A stretch of 64,000 nucleotides of DNA from Monarcha castaneiventris obscurior (Eukaryota > Chordata > Aves > Passeriformes > Monarchidae): NCBI GenBank assembly GCA_026261815.1, contig JAMPIT010000566.1, positions 30,777,001 through 30,841,000 of the forward strand, in the 5' to 3' direction. This document shows positions 24,601 through 39,197 of the stretch, piece by piece. The notes beneath the pieces were generated by a model, which was not told where the DNA came from, ran no database searches, and saw nothing but the letters and a program-made list of their open reading frames with translations. Both the position numbers and the translations under genes were made by a program. Every line of letters begins with the position of its first letter. Position 1 is the stretch's first letter.

Positions 24601-27600
24601 TGTTTCTACAGAGCTGAAGCACCACTGCCAAGCACCAAGACTGACTTAGAGTCTAATCTTTCTCTTGAAGAGGGCAAAATGTGTTGTTGCCTTGCCTTTA
24701 CACCAGCTTCCGACGGGGCCCAGCCTGGAAGAATGGTCCTCAGAGTGGAAACCCTAAAAATCCACACAAAAGCAATGTTGTAATACAACAACCATCTGGA
24801 GAAAGGCCAGTGTCTCTCTGGAACAGCACAGAAAAGACTTTAAGCACCAGGCTGAAATCCAAAGGCCCAAGCACAACCTGACCCTGCCAAAGGTGAAATG
24901 GATTATTAGTACTAATCCTGGCCAGACTGTGGACTGGCTTTGTTGATATTTTCATGAAGAAAAGCAACTGTCCTGTACATATTCAAAAGGAAAGGGACAC
25001 ACTTTATTTATTTTTGCCACTCTCCAGGAAGAGTTTGTTTCATCATCCCAAAGCCAGGGGTCCAACTTAGTTTCTAATTCAAGGAGAAAAGTTTTTTGCA
25101 ATACCAAGAAGTAAAACGGGAAGACCCAAACCTACACTGTCTGCAGAGATTCCTTTCCAGTGCATTAACTCCTCTCCTGCCAGGAGGCCTGAAGCTTCCT
25201 GGGACATTGCTCCAGAGAAAAAAGAGAGGATACAGGATGATAGAATTTCCTTTTATGAAAATCTAGGGCTACATAATAAATTTGTTCACGGGAAAAGCAC
25301 ACTGGCAGCACAATCCATGTCATGGCCAGAAGTACAGACACTGTGGCAAGTGACAGCAGGATGAGGACTGCTGAGCAAATGACAGCCAAAACAAAAGAAA
25401 GCCCTCACAGATCTGTAATTATGTCTGTAATATTCAAGGAAATGTCATGGCTACAAGTGTCTGTACAGATCTCATTTTAAGAAGTGCATATTCAGTTTTA
25501 CAACAAAAGGTACAAAGGATTTCTGGATTAAAGAATAAAAAGAGTCATAATACTTGCTTGAAGGGAAAGCATAATTGTGATTTTTTCCTAGACTATAAGG
25601 CATCTAAAGAGAGTCCCTGAAATGGAAATGCTTTCTTAGACCAGTTTCTAGGCCAAATTTTTTAAGCAATGACAGAAAACATGGAGTCTTCCTGGCAGAT
25701 TTCATGCATTTGGCCTCCTTCACTTCTACTCTCTTCTGAAACTCTACCACTTAGAGCAACCAAATGTGAAATACATGTTATTTACATAAAGTATTACTGG
25801 AATATGCATCCAGATGAAAAAACCAAAACCAAACCACTCATTTGGATTAACTGCCATTTTTAAGAAGCCCTCATCAGAGACTGACAGGATAGGATTCAAC
25901 ACTGCAAATCCAAGCTGCTCAAGAGGCTTTTTATAGGCAAGAGCAACACTTCAAGGATACTACTCATCTCATTCTTTAACATGTACAAGAAGTGCTGGAG
26001 AAGAGAAGAGTTGTTCTCTCCACTGGACTGACCACAGAGACACCCCAGGGGTAGAGATTTACATTGAAAACATCTAGAGTTAGACTAGACAGACCTCTAC
26101 CCTCCTAGGTCAAGGAGAAGGGAAAGAAGAAGGGCTTGGGATGAGAAAGGTGCAGAGTGAGCCTGGGGATGGGCTGTTCTCAGAGGGACAGGTTGGTGTG
26201 GCTGCTCCCACAACGAGGCCAGTACATCCAGCTGGAATCAGAGCATCCGACATATCAGCACAGGGGTGGCCTCCAGCCCAGGACATCACAGCAGTACTGG
26301 TTTGGCTTGGCAATGCTAAAATTAGCACTTTATTCCCAAGTATTGGCTGCCCTCTCCCATGTGGCAGAACTCTTTCCCCTCTTCCATGGAAACAAAAGAT
26401 TTTCCTCCAAGACTCCAGGCAGGGGACTCTGAAAACACATCCTTAGATCCTTATCTTAAAGACACAGGCATGCAGCGAGGAGAAAAGGTTCAGCTGGGGA
26501 CACCATCAAAAGCTTTGATTTTTAGTGATTAAGGGATTCAGGCGTGACATTTCCTACTCCCAGTTGCATTTCATCCTTTTCAAATTAAGGACTGGATTCA
26601 ATCACTGGCTTATTTTTACAGGCATTTAATCATAATAAAAGGTAAACAAAAAACCTGGCGATGAGACGAGCTCTGCAGCCTGCCTTCTTCCTTAACACTG
26701 CTACAACTCATTAAAAGGCTGTTCAGCTCAGTTGTGAAAATGCCAGGACCTATCCTGATGCAATGCAGAAACCTGTGATGCATCCCCAGCTCTCTGGACA
26801 GCAATGAGAGCAATCCAAAATCTAAAAGAAGCACACAAGACACGTTCTTACAATTTTAAGTAGCTACAGGAGAATATTAGCAGAAGATAGTAAAAAAAAA
26901 GCTGACACCACCCTCACCCTACCCAAGTCTTAGAATTGCCCTGTTACCCAATTCTGAATACACTTTTTTTTTTTATTACACTTGTTTTAAAAACAAAGTC
27001 TTAGTGCTTATCTATTGCCTGGGTCCAAATATTTGTTTTTTCTAAAAAGCGCCCGAGAAGCCAAACAAATCAACAACTTTAAGTTTCTGTTGGAGTCTAG
27101 GAAGGATTTAAAGTTTGGAACAAACAAGGTTTGTCACATGATGGGCAAGAAAAAGGAAAGCAGAATAATAAAATGCAACATCAGCATCTCCCTGGGAGGA
27201 TGAGGTTTTGCATCATTGCTAGTTCCTAATTTGAAGCTGTGTATTTTACATTAAAAAATTACCATGATCATTCTTATTAACTCTGGCAGGAAATTCAGTT
27301 CAATCAAATGACTACTTATTATTGTCATTGACCAAAACCATGATTAATATAAAGAACCCAAAAATAACATTTTGATGATATTTTACGAATTTCTAACATG
27401 AAAGGGAGGGGACCAGAGACAGGGGAGATGATTAAAGAGGCATACCATCTAATGAAATTAAAATTAAGAGGTATCTTTAAAATGGAGTTGAATCTCAATG
27501 TTTAACATGCAAGAGACAAAACACTTTGCACCTATGATACCGAATTTTGGAAGGCAGATAACTTTTCCCCATTCTCCTCCCTTGAGCTGCCCTGGGGAAG

Positions 27601-30120
27601 CACCTGAAGCCATCACAGGGGAGTCCTCACTGCTGAGACTGGCAAAGGAAACAGTCCATTAATAAATACTGACCCACGCCAGCTCCATCATCTGTGCCAC
27701 ACACACAGGCAGACCCTTCCGACAGGCCACTGCTGGGGAAAGCATAACCACACTGTGCACTTTGAGCCTTTCCAAGCAACCCTCTCTCTGCTGTCTTCCT
27801 TTTCACCTTCCTTATGGCAGTGCAGGAAGAGTCAGGAGAGGCTGAAGCCAGCATCGATACGTCCCTCGCTTTGGATGCAGCCACGCAGCGTCACCTTTGG
27901 CTCTGCCCTGCCCCAGCAGAACAGGCAGACACTGGGACCTCTTTGTACTGGTGAGGCAGCTTTGCAGTTATACTTAGGATTAAAAAACATAATCACCATT
28001 CACTTCTGGAGACAGAGTGATCTTAAATGCCACTGGGAACAAAAATTGATGCTCTTACAGGAAACAAAGCTGCACACAGCTACAGGGTGAAATCTCATTA
28101 TTTCAAAACTGGGCTGCTGGTGACAGCAATTTTCAGCATATCCTCTGTAGAATTGATTAAAAATGTTCAGAGCACAGAGTTAATTCAGCTTCAAAATATG
28201 ACACACTTCTTTTTTGCAAACATTTCCATTAAATATTTTCCTGGTTGTCATCCAGTTCTCCATCTGCATGCTAAAAGGGGTTGTTGTCAATCTCACTGAG
28301 CAGTGGTAACTGACCTTTCCTTTCTAGCTCCCCTGTCCTGAAAGCTTGTCCTGTCTGGTAAGTGATATTTGGTTTTAAGCTGATTGAAAAGGTCTGTACT
28401 TAAATATTCAGGACTCATAAAAGAGTCTGAAAAATTCAGAGAGGAGCTATGGTCAGCCTGTCCTTAGTGGAGACTTCCTGCAGGATAGCCGCACCAGAGG
28501 CTAAAATTCCAAATATCAAAGGAAACAAATCTCTTCCCCCCTCAACAGCTTAATAAAATAAATAAAATAAAACCTGAGCAACATTAAACAAATACCAAGT
28601 GAGAAGACAGTACCCATTCTGTAAGTCACAGATCAGTGTTCTGTTTGCAGTATGAGCAGCAATTCCTCCAGCTCTCTAGTGAAAAAACACACTTCTCACA
28701 GGGCAGATCCCAAATAGCTATCACTTCTAAGCAAGCCTTTTTGCCATCATTCACTCTTTGTGGACCAAAAAGCTGTTATTGGTGTGCTACACTCCTATTA
28801 CCAAGAATGAATGTTTTCTGGTCCTTTCTGTATCCATGTGGTGAAAACTTTTTTATGCATTTCCTTAGCCAGAAAAGCTTATCTGAATGCCTTATTTCTT
28901 TCCTCTCACCCAGAACTGATTTCTGCTGTCTGCCTACAAATTAAGGGAGATTAGAAGCATTTTAATAGTACTGGAAGGTTTCCATTACTTTTCCTTAATA
29001 CAAAAGAGTAATTAGAAAGAAATAATTGCCATCTGCAAAGAGAGATGTAAATCTAGGACTGTTCAGCATTCTAATGAAAATGGAATCCCAAAGGCATTGT
29101 GTTAATGCTTCTAAAACTGGCTCCTTCTGTTTCGGGGAAGAAAACCCACCACAGTAATTGCAGCATTTTACAGTTACTATAGAATTAAACAGAAGGGCCA
29201 CCCGTGGTTGCAAGCAGCTGAAACAAAGCATTCAGCAATACATGACAGCTAAACTCAAGCTCCTCCTTCTTGTTATTAAAATGCAATACACACGAGACAT
29301 ATTTTATTTTATTGTCTGCTTCAGAAAGATGGTAACAGTCAATTTGAAATTTATAAGCTCTACTAAGGTAATCCAGTTTATCCTCCTGTTCACTATTAGT
29401 GTTGATGAGACCCAAAGATGGGAGACAAGAGAAAAACCACAAATGTAATAAAATGAGAACCAGTGACTCATCTTGGGTACCAAGAGCTTGTGGAGAGGAA
29501 AAAGGTGGAAGCTTAAAGCTAGACAAGTTCTGAGCCTTCTCAGTAACTTCTGCTATTTAATGTGCAGAACATTGCAAAGTAAGATGCCTTTTATTTTTCT
29601 GCACAGGAGTTCTTGCAGTAGCCACAAATGAAGGGAGGTGAATACAGCATAAGAAGATGAAGTATGGTATTATTAAGAATTGGTGCAGAAATGTGTCACA
29701 ATACATAAACAAGCCATCTAACTTTTGTGTAATTGTAGCAAATTGTTACAGCTAGCCTGCATGTACAACAAGGACAGTTGCAAGTAATTCACCTTGCTCT
29801 GCTCTAGGTCCCACTAAAAAAATATAGTTCTTGTTGGCAACACCTTTTTTTTTACAGTCCTTTTGTTTTTCTGGGAGGAAAAACAACATAAGAAGAAAAT
29901 GGTATGAGCAGCTTAGATTTCTTCTGAGTCTTGAACTCAGGAATCATTTTCTTTGTTCACTCCTTACCCTCGCTCTTCTTTTTCCACCCCCTCCACCAAA
30001 CAGATAACCTATCTCTACTTAAACAGGAAAGCAAAGAGGAGTGGAAATGTCTTTGTAATTGAGGTCTTTTCTAAGTGTATTTATTTTTTCCCAGCATGCT
30101 TATTTTAAACTGCTTTAAAC
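15681..30120. other. Non-coding unique sequence
   Basis: I recognised no exon, RNA gene or transposon in these 14 kb. Frames are up to about 110 codons and match nothing known to me. Low-complexity items: a polypurine stretch with one interruption at about 18128-18167, a T run near 26964-26976, and a short A/T-only repeat rich in AATAAA at 28551-28573. Slightly GC-richer patches at about 21600-21790, 26140-26460 and 27580-27920 show open frames on more than one strand, again suggesting composition. Confidence 0.5.
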
Positions 30121-30129
30121 ACTCAGCAA

Positions 30130-30440
30130 GATCATGCCATTGCTCCCGGCCCCAGCCTGGGCAGAGGCACCTTGCAGGGCAGCAGGGCTGGGCTGGCAGC
30201 GTGTGATGCTGCAGCAGAGCAGTGCTCACAGGGCTTGTTCAGTGTATGGCAGCATCTCCACCGCTGCCAGCAGCAAAAACTGCGTCTGCGTCTGGAACAG
30301 CGGCAGCGTCTCACGCACAGAAATCCTGCAGAGGGAGGCCCAGCATTCACCACACAGAGATGCATCTTGTGGTCTGTGTCATTTCCAGCTGGACGCTTGG
30401 TGTTGAGGGCAGAAGGACACCACAGCAGCACGGAGTAGGG
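30130..30440. other. Small GC-rich, CpG-enriched patch
   Basis: I count ten CpG dinucleotides between 30147 and 30432, six of them in about 53 bases at 30262-30314, while most of the window has very few. Frames of 88 to 120 codons are open in all three + frames and one of 114 codons on the - strand over the same bases, which argues that the openness reflects few TA-containing codons rather than a gene. It could be a regulatory element or the remains of a GC-rich repeat. It is too short and too weak to call a CpG-island promoter. Confidence 0.4.
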
Positions 30441-33400
30441 AAAGTAAAAAGAAAGCAGGAGGCTGGCTTTCTCCAAGAGCTCTTTTTAAAGTCCTCTTTG
30501 CTATTCAGAAAGCCCTATTTGACACTGATGAGAGGCATGGATTTGGGTTACTATAGGTTCCCTTATGCTACAAATATCCCCTGATTTTAGTGGGATTTTT
30601 TTAAAAAAAACCAAAATATAACATTTTCTACAGGTTCATAATCTCAGAGTATAGAACATATAAAATACAAGCAATATCTCTTCTCAGTCCATTTCCAAGT
30701 TTATTAGGAAGGAAGGTAAAAAATAGAGTCTATAAATTCAAATGAGCATTGGTACACAGTTTGCCACTCATGATCTTTCACTGGGTAGCGTTATTCCTGA
30801 ATTAAGTACTATTTTTAAAAGGAACCTGTTGTTCTCTTCAAAATGTCATGCATTCTTTAAATGCCATACACCAACTCTGAACAATGAAAACCATTTTATC
30901 CTTCTGGAATTCATACTTAGAAAATTTAGTTCTGCAAAAATAAATTATTTGAAAGAATTTTTTCATCAGAGGTTTTGAATTCTAATACGTTCGTAATGTT
31001 CATCTACCCTGTTTCTGGGCTACATGTACTATGGGTTCCTATTAAAAGATAATGTATTTTCACTGGAAAATTTGCCTATTAGAAAGAAATTATCTGAGAA
31101 ACAAAAATGTTCCAAAACTATATAGCAATTAAGTGGAAGCTAAATATTTGTTGACTTGTCTGTATCAAAATGGTTTAATTTTATCAAAAAAGACCCCACA
31201 GCTAAAAACAAATTTTGTCTTGAAATTTGAATTTTCAACTTTTTATACCAGTTAAAGGCAAAAAGTGCTACAGGAAGCACGTTTCAAATTTCTGGCAGCT
31301 GGAAAACCCTGGTTTAAAAAGGATTATAGGCATCCCACTGTATGCTATCATAGGACAGTAAATCATGTACATCCTCACTGAAAATTTGCTCCCTATCGCT
31401 TGTATAAAGTTTACCAGCTTCCAGTAAGCGAATTCATTATACTTCTTTTTCAGATAATTCAAAAGTCAAGGAGCTCTTCTCTTCAAACACAGACATAGTC
31501 TCTACAAGCCAGACTAACCATGGTGGTGCCACGGAGAGAGGTCTTAAATGGACACAGATCAGGGTGTCAGTATTGGCATCAACATTTTCCTTGATTGCTC
31601 TAACCCTCTAGAATTTACTTTCATGATTAAGTTTCAAAAGCCTGTTGCAATATCAGATTTGCTACACATTTTGCAGCTTTCATAGTTACACTTCCAGTGT
31701 AAGCAGCAAGTGGAGTCATGCAAGACTGGCAAGATCACCACACATTTCCGATGAGAGCGATGACCTTGCTGGGGTGAAAGGTACAGAGAAGTGGACCCAT
31801 TTGGGGATACCTGTTTTGGTGGCAAAATGGATCTGAATTGCAACTGAATTGAACTGTTGCAATTGTACCTGCTTGTATTTTGTTATTTTACAGGTTCAGC
31901 AAGAGAAAAAGAAAATTTAGGCTGATTTAAAAAACCCAAAAAACTTCAAAGCTTTCTCATTGAAGTTAAAAAAGAGAAGCAGACCATGGTTGTACTGCAA
32001 GTGAAAGGAAATCTTTAAATTTGCACTGAAATGGCCTGTTTCCCTAGCATGTTTTCTAACACCACAGGGAAGAGAGGACAGCAGCTATGGTGGTGGCAAG
32101 GTGCTCAGCTGCTGTAAGTTACAAGCTGTTGTAAGTACATAGATAACCATCTAGGCCAGGTCTGGATCTGAGCACGTGCCCTAACCATCAGGGTGCTGGC
32201 ACCCTCACCCTGAATTCCTAGGGTTCATCACATATGTAAATCTTTTATTTTATTGTTTTTAAAGGAACAGAATCAAAAGGAGAGATAAGGAGTAACATAT
32301 CCCCAAATATCCTTTATTTTGTAGATCGCATTACTTTCTTAAGAGATGACTGATGTGGCTTCAAGTCCTTTTGGTCTTGAACCCATACTTCATTATCACT
32401 TCCTAATCAAGAAGAATTACAACTTTACCCTGAAGCATTTTTTTGTCCAAACCTATTCAGCGAATCATCCCAAATTTCCAAATAGTTGCAGAGAGAAATC
32501 ACATTCTATTTTGGGGCAAACTATTTTCAAAAAAATGTTCAACCAAAAAGTACATTTTTCATGGTTTATGTGGATCCACTGCAAAAAAATGCCTATAAAC
32601 CCCACTTCCAGGTTAAATGTAAGGTATTTCACTCCTTTCTAAGATGAAATAAAATGACCAAGACATTCAAAAGTGTTAAAGTTTTCGAATGTTTTTTTGG
32701 AAGAAATTCTCTTCCTAAGCAAAATTAAGGGCTCGAGCACATGGTTCTTTCCTGGATTCAACAAGTTCTTGTGTGTCAGCTGGTGTGCAGTTACCTCTTC
32801 CTACACGTGCTTACACTTAGATAAATGCAAGTAATACAACTTAAATTCTCATACTTTCACTGCAATCTAAACTAAATTGGATTACTTAGTATTGGCCATG
32901 GGCAAGGAACATGTGCACACACTACTACAAACAGCTTCTTTACTAAAATACAGTATGAAGCAGCAGTAATATGATTATGCAACTGACACCCAATGTATCC
33001 ATTGCAGTGCTCCCAAACTCATCATTTCATTAAGTTTTAATTGCTTTTTTAGACTGCAAATGCAATATTTTAAAGCTATAATGGTCTTGTAATTCATTTC
33101 CCTTCCCTCACCACATTACTAATATATACTACCAAATTTCACTGGAGTTTAACAAAATTTGTCCTTTGCTACTAAGAAAGAGCATTTAATGTTACAAGAC
33201 ATAAAATTACAGAGTGCCTAAGAATATTGTCAATTAGCAAGATGACTATAAATATGGAGATCTCATTACAAAAAGCTTTTTGAAACTTATACCAAACAGA
33301 TCCTGACAAAACCTGCTAAATGATAATTTTATTCCTACCCTATTTTTAGGGAGAATGCTAGTCTTGCAGTAAGATACCAGTTACTCTCACTTCAGTCTTG

Positions 33401-36400
33401 CAAATACCTCTATGTGGAAAAAAAAAACCCACTAAGGAAGGTTTAATTTTTGCTTCCAACAGTATAGGAAAAGATGGAAGGAAAAAGAAAAGGGAACATG
33501 TTGAAATAATTAAAGCACAATGGTCATAGGGAATTGCCAGAAAAAACACACAGTATAAATTGAAAGATGTTTTTTAAAGACTGGATTCTCTAGTCCATTA
33601 CAAAATTGAGTGTTTTCCTTTTGGATGGATAAGGAACATTTATAAGAAACAGCCCTTGCATAAAGTGCAACATGGCAGTCAAAAGTACAGCAGGTGTTCA
33701 GGGACAGAGGAAGCCTTCTCCTTTGAAGAACCTCAAAACTGACTGGATAAAGCCCACATGGGTGTTACTTTGTTAATTTGGGAATATTTGTACACAAACA
33801 TAAATACTTTGCAAGTTTGCCAGTTATAATGGCTCCTTTAGCTTCCCCCGAGGCCAAGCTGTACAGCAAAGTTGTCCCCTCTGGCAGGCATTGCAGATTT
33901 CTCATTCCACATCCTACAGGAAATGTAAGCAGCAGAGTTACTACTCAGAGGAAATCTTTCTGTAAAGGCAACCATCTCGTACTTTTATCATCATTTTATC
34001 ACTGCTCAGGCAGCAGTTGTTTTAGTTGTGAATATTCCATTATGGAAAAAGTTCTCCATCAGCTGCTTCAGAGAAAATGTATTAAGAAATATGCTATTGG
34101 TTCCATATCAAAAGTAAAACAAATGCTTTTCTCCCTTGCTTTTGGACTGCATGTTTGAAAGTCTAATGAACAACTGCAAAGTGCACAGGGCTGCTTTGAA
34201 CTCAAGCACAAGCTTGCACACTTTGAGCCAGGAGCTTATTATTGGATACAGAGGTTACCCATGCAGGAGACATAGTTTGTGCTTCACCAGAGGAAAATGC
34301 TCATGCTCAGAAGGGTCAGAAGGTTCTGACCCTGCTTCCTTCCCTTAAAGCCCTACACACTGATGGGGCTGTGTGTAAGTCCACAGAGGGGACCAGTTGG
34401 CAGCAAGCAGCTCCTCACGCGTGGTCTGATTCAGGGTACATTAGAGTTAAATCCCTGAACTTGGGCCCATAAAATAAACTTAATGCAAGATGTTAACAAC
34501 AAGTTATATTTTTGCATTAACAGGATATACATAATGCATTTGCTATGAAAATAAATCTCTTGGAGCGAACCAAAAAATGCCCTTATTTCTAATAATAGGA
34601 GGGAAAATTACAGTTGGCAAACTTAAGAGACAATTAAGCCAGTGTTTCAGAGAGCTCCAGATCACTGCCAAAACAAATATTCAGATAAAAGAACAGAGCT
34701 TCCACTCCCTGCTTCCTTATTAACTGTGTTTTCTTCTTTAGCCATTACAAATAAGTTTGTAAAATATACTCAAAAAATATACGGGTCTCTGTTTTTTCAT
34801 TTGCACTTGATAGTTGTTCCTGAAGATGCTACCAGCTGGTGAAGGAAACAGGATAGCACTAATATTCACTCTATAAATAATGTAAGAAAAAAAGAGGAAA
34901 GGCACTGCACAGCAAGGTTAAATGAGGACAACGTGGGAAATCCAGTGTAAGGGACTGTGAGGCCTCTCACTTGGCTTTCCAAGGGCAGCATATTCATTGC
35001 ATTTTATTAGCTGATTAACGAAGTGTGTGGCAATTCATCTGGAGCTACTGAGGTCCTTTGATCCACCCTTCTTACAAGCACTCCTCATGAGAGACAAAAA
35101 AAGTTCTTTGCAGCTAAAATCCCTGTGTCCAGCAGGAGGATGCTGCTGGAGGCCAGGCTGGAGAGTGGCAGCACAGTTTTCCCACACCAAGGGGAGAAGT
35201 CCGGCTGTCTCATCCACCCCACAGAACCAACCCGTCACCCCCTGGGGCAGCCTGAGGGTGCACCCTCCCACACTGTGCCAAAGCAGGCACATAAGCTGGC
35301 AGTGAGCTTTCTGTGTGCCACCCCATGGCTCTGCCAGGCTCTGAGGAGTCCTCCCACTCCATGTCTCAGTGGGACACATGGCTGTTGCATCGGGGCTCCT
35401 GCACTTTGCTTGCTTTGGGGATGCCCTCAGCCGGCAAAAGCCCTTGTTACCCTTGCATGCCCAGATATCAATAACCTCAATACAAGAATTTCAAAGATTT
35501 TTTTCACACATAAATCATGGCCTCAGACCTGCACATGGTTTGTCGTGTTCAAGCCTAAAATATCTCCAACATTAAAACCCTTCAGTTTGCTCTTGGGTTC
35601 TGAAAGAAGCCTCTTCACCCAGTGCCATACGGCAGATATATGCAGAGCCCCCTGGACCAACCATCCATGGAGCAGCAGCAGTGGAAATCTGGATCCAATG
35701 ACTCAAGGGTTCTGCTAATCTATAGGCTACAAATGTCAAGGTTAAGCTTTATATGGTAGGGGACATCATCCTGGCTGCATGCAGCTTAGAGGTGGTGTCT
35801 TGCTGCTTAATGTACAGCTTTAGAATGATACAAAATAGTACAATCTACAGCAGGCACTCTTGAAAGACAGAGAACTGCCTCACAAAAGAAGCAGTTTTAT
35901 GTAAGTGTTCTCTTTTCTGCCATCTTCACTTTAGACCAAAACCCTAGAAGCTGTCCTTATCTTGTGGCTTTGGATGTCACTCCAAGCAACACAGAACAGC
36001 AGATGATGTGAATCCAGGGGGAACAGCACAGGAAAGAGGCAGGAAAAGCAGAGCGATAAGAAGCAGGAGAGAGCAGCTTTCATCTTGATCAAGAGTACAG
36101 AGCCTCTAGAGAGCAGCTGGGATCTCCATCTGTACTGAAAGAACAGAGACATGATACTTTCACAAAGGTCTCTGGGACAGCATGAGGCAGTCCTAGATCT
36201 ACACCAGCTGAGCATCACAACTGCTGATGAGCTTTACAGCCAAACAGTATCCAGAACTTAATTCTGTTTTTCTGTACAGTTAGCATGCTTCTGCTTTTCT
36301 AACCAAGAACCAACATTTTCTAGAATAATCCTATCTAATTTTAATCTTCTTCTTCCCCAGTAACAGGGTTATCTCAGAAGAATCAGAGGCACTGAAACAC

Positions 36401-37066
36401 TCGTCTCATCAGAGAGTGTGCATGTATTTTGGGAGGCACCCTGGGGCCTAAGTATAGCCATCTAGTGCCACTTCAAATGCACTTCAGGGCAAACAAGACT
36501 TCTGGGGGACCAAGCAGAGTGACACGGGCCCTGTGCTGGACTTGCAACAGGTGGGACAGCCAAGGTCACCTCAATTGGTTCCAAACAGTTGTGAACCCCA
36601 AATGCCCGTCTCAATGCCAGGGTCACCTAAGAAATAAAATTTAATTCCCAGGTAAACACACTTTTTTCTCTACCAAGCTGAAAAGGGCATTTTAAAAATG
36701 GAAATCTACCCATGGCATGTCTAAACCTGCAGCCTTTTAGCAAACAGCAGCTGATGGAGAAGTACCTTATGAGTTAAAGTTTACACAGAAGTGTCGTTAT
36801 GGAGCCATTCGGTAAGATGGAGGCAAAAAAAGTGAGCTTCAGCGACATCCTGAAGGACAGGGGTCTCATAGGAGCTAGGACTGCTGCTGCTCCTGCCTCA
36901 TCTGGAAGGCAGCACTCACCTCAGTTCTGCTGTGAGTGAGCTTCTGAGTCCAGTAACTGGAAGCTGATGCTGCTGTTAACGATTGAAAACCTAGCTAAGT
37001 TGTATGGATACTTAGCTGTAATGGAGTTTCCAACAGCCTGTGCCCGGCACTGACCAGCCTGCCATG
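30441..37066. other. Non-coding unique sequence, with one 197-codon open frame
   Basis: No family was recognised. The most GC-rich part, about 35120-35720, holds an ATG-to-stop frame of 197 codons (35125-35718, + strand) overlapping a 114-codon frame on the other strand (35035-35379). Its product has no recognisable domain, is low in pattern, and contains many Pro, Ser and Cys, as frames in GC-rich non-coding DNA often do. I do not call it a gene. Confidence 0.5.
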
Positions 37067-37112
37067 GTTACTACAGAGATCAATTGTTACTACAGAGATC
37101 AATTGTTACTAT
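37067..37112. repeat. Tandem repeat, 19-bp unit, about 2.4 copies
   Basis: The unit GTTACTACAGAGATCAATT occupies 37067-37085 and 37086-37104 without a mismatch, followed by a partial third copy (GTTACTAT) at 37105-37112. The lack of drift between the full copies suggests a recent slippage or short duplication event. Confidence 0.95.
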
Positions 37113-39197
37113 GGTTTCAAGTGTGAGCTGTGCACAAGTCTCAATGATGCACAGTTCAGTTGTAGATTTCTATTAAGAAATCAAATATGCAGAGTAGAAC
37201 AATAAATGGACTGTAGTGCTAAAGATTTACATATAATCATTAACAAAAAGCCAATGCATTACTTGCATTTTTTAAGAAGGGCATCCTATGCTGTGTCTTC
37301 TAATAGTAAATAACAAAGGAATGAAGCTAACATGAAACAGTGCTACAGCCAGTTTCAAACAGAAATGTAATTTACTCTGTCCTGACCTGTGTCAGATTAA
37401 AATCTTTTCTCCAGTAACGTTCAAAATTACCTTCTCAAGAGCTTTAATACAGCAAAGGAGGTATCTGAGGAACAGGAAAAATTTCAAATAAGTGAAGTGG
37501 GCAGATGTAGATGAAATCCACAGTATAGTTTCTCCATGTCGACATTTCCAGACTGCAGCACTGATTGGCCACACTGGTGTTTGCTTCCTCTGGTTTTATG
37601 TCTTCCCTGGGTGGTGAGGGATGGGAAGAGGGGCAGGCTATGCTGTCATTCTAGGGAGAGGCTGATGTTGCTCTCTTTTCAACATGCGGAGTATTTCCTC
37701 CAATTCTTGCCATCATTTCCTGGAGACACAATTTGACATTTCCCTTAGGAAACCTCCTTTGCATCACACAGATGCATCTTTTACTGAAGTCACTTAAATG
37801 ATATTCCCTTGACAAGGTACAGAGCAGCATGAGGCAAGACCTATCAGTCTATTTTCAAAAAGGCAAAAACTAGCTCTAATTCTGGTATCCCTGCTGCTCA
37901 TCAAAGTCACAGGTAGCAAAAGTCTCACTCTCCATGAGGGGATGTCCTTGCAGGAGGCTTGAAGCAGCTCTCTGCCATCATGAGCAACCAAACACCCTAT
38001 TTTAGCTGAGGTCTCTGCACCAGGAACATCGGGTGCAACTTCAGGAGTGAATTAGTGCTTGACCCATTTGTTCTTCAGCTGCTGATGTGGGATTCACGAA
38101 CCCTTTAGGTTCAGGCTACCTACCTACCCCCTGTCAACCCTGTGACTGTCACCCCCTGAGGCAGCAGCTGCCCACCCAGGGGTCTGTGAGGCTGGACTTC
38201 CAAACCAGTGGGGCCAGATTCGGGAATAAGATGAAAGTGTTCCTTCAAGACTTTCCAGTGCATGTCACATATGCAGTCATGGCATCAAAATCTTTTGCCT
38301 GTCCATTTTTGTACTGCTGAAACCCTTGTATCAGTGCAAAAGCAGTTCCAAAACAACTGGTGTGTTCCAAAATTTTCAAAATTATTTATCTGGTGTGCTT
38401 CCTCAAAGCAATCTTTTAGTTTCAAAATCTTACTTGCATAAACAGCAAAAATACTTGAAAGGCAAAAACCACTAAACCCCTTGAAGTTAATCTTCTCATT
38501 GAGCCTGAAATAAATGTGCTTGTTGTTTATCATCCAGGATTCACTTAAATAGTTTTGGGGACTTGACCCCACAGGAATGTATGCATTTCTGGACATGCTG
38601 ACAAACCAGTAACACCCCAGGCTCACATCCAACACTATCGATTTTCATGGCTGTCGGTGGAAGTTGGAGACATTAAAATGTTAAAAACAGCACAGCTACA
38701 CTTACAAGCACTCCCAACAAAAAAGCACTACCAGAAACAATTGGAGTTACTAAATATATTCAGTAAAACTTGCACAGCATGCAAAAGCCAGCCATGGCAA
38801 ATGCCTGCTTAGTAACTGGATCCGCCCTGAGATTGTCCTCCATGTCCCTTGCCTTACAGGAAAATGACATCCCTTAATGATGGCCATCAGTGGAGGGGGA
38901 GGAAGACAGGGAAGTGAGAGGAAATGCTTTTTCATTCTGTAATTGTAACTTAATTTTGAGCTTAAACTTGAGATCATTGAAGGACTCCTACCAGTTTGAA
39001 AACAGGATCCAGGAAGAGACGTGAGCAAGCAGAGGCAACTGTCATCTCCCATCTCTGATAAACTCCCAGCTGCTAAAAGCAGTGTCTGCATGGTGGGAAC
39101 TCCTTGTGCACCCCCAGTGTGCTGAGGCCCTCATATCCCTCATGCCTCGCACTGCTGGCAGGGACACACACTGGGGGACGCTTCCAGCCAGGGTGCG
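37113..39197. other. Non-coding unique sequence
   Basis: Nothing recognisable. The longest frames (116 codons at 38285-38635 and 113 at 38750-39091, both - strand) show no known motif. Confidence 0.5.

Noticed and set aside
30132..30584. Overlapping frames of 88-120 codons on both strands
   Set aside because: All three + frames and one - frame are open over the same bases, which is a composition effect; none resembles a known protein.
35125..35718. 197-codon + frame
   Set aside because: It lies in GC-rich DNA, overlaps an open - strand frame, and has no recognisable domain or splice-consistent structure.
36429..36644. A + frame with Cys-x2-Cys and Gly-His words, resembling a retroviral zinc knuckle
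   Set aside because: The spacing to His is wrong and the final Cys is absent in both candidate motifs. No gag context surrounds it.
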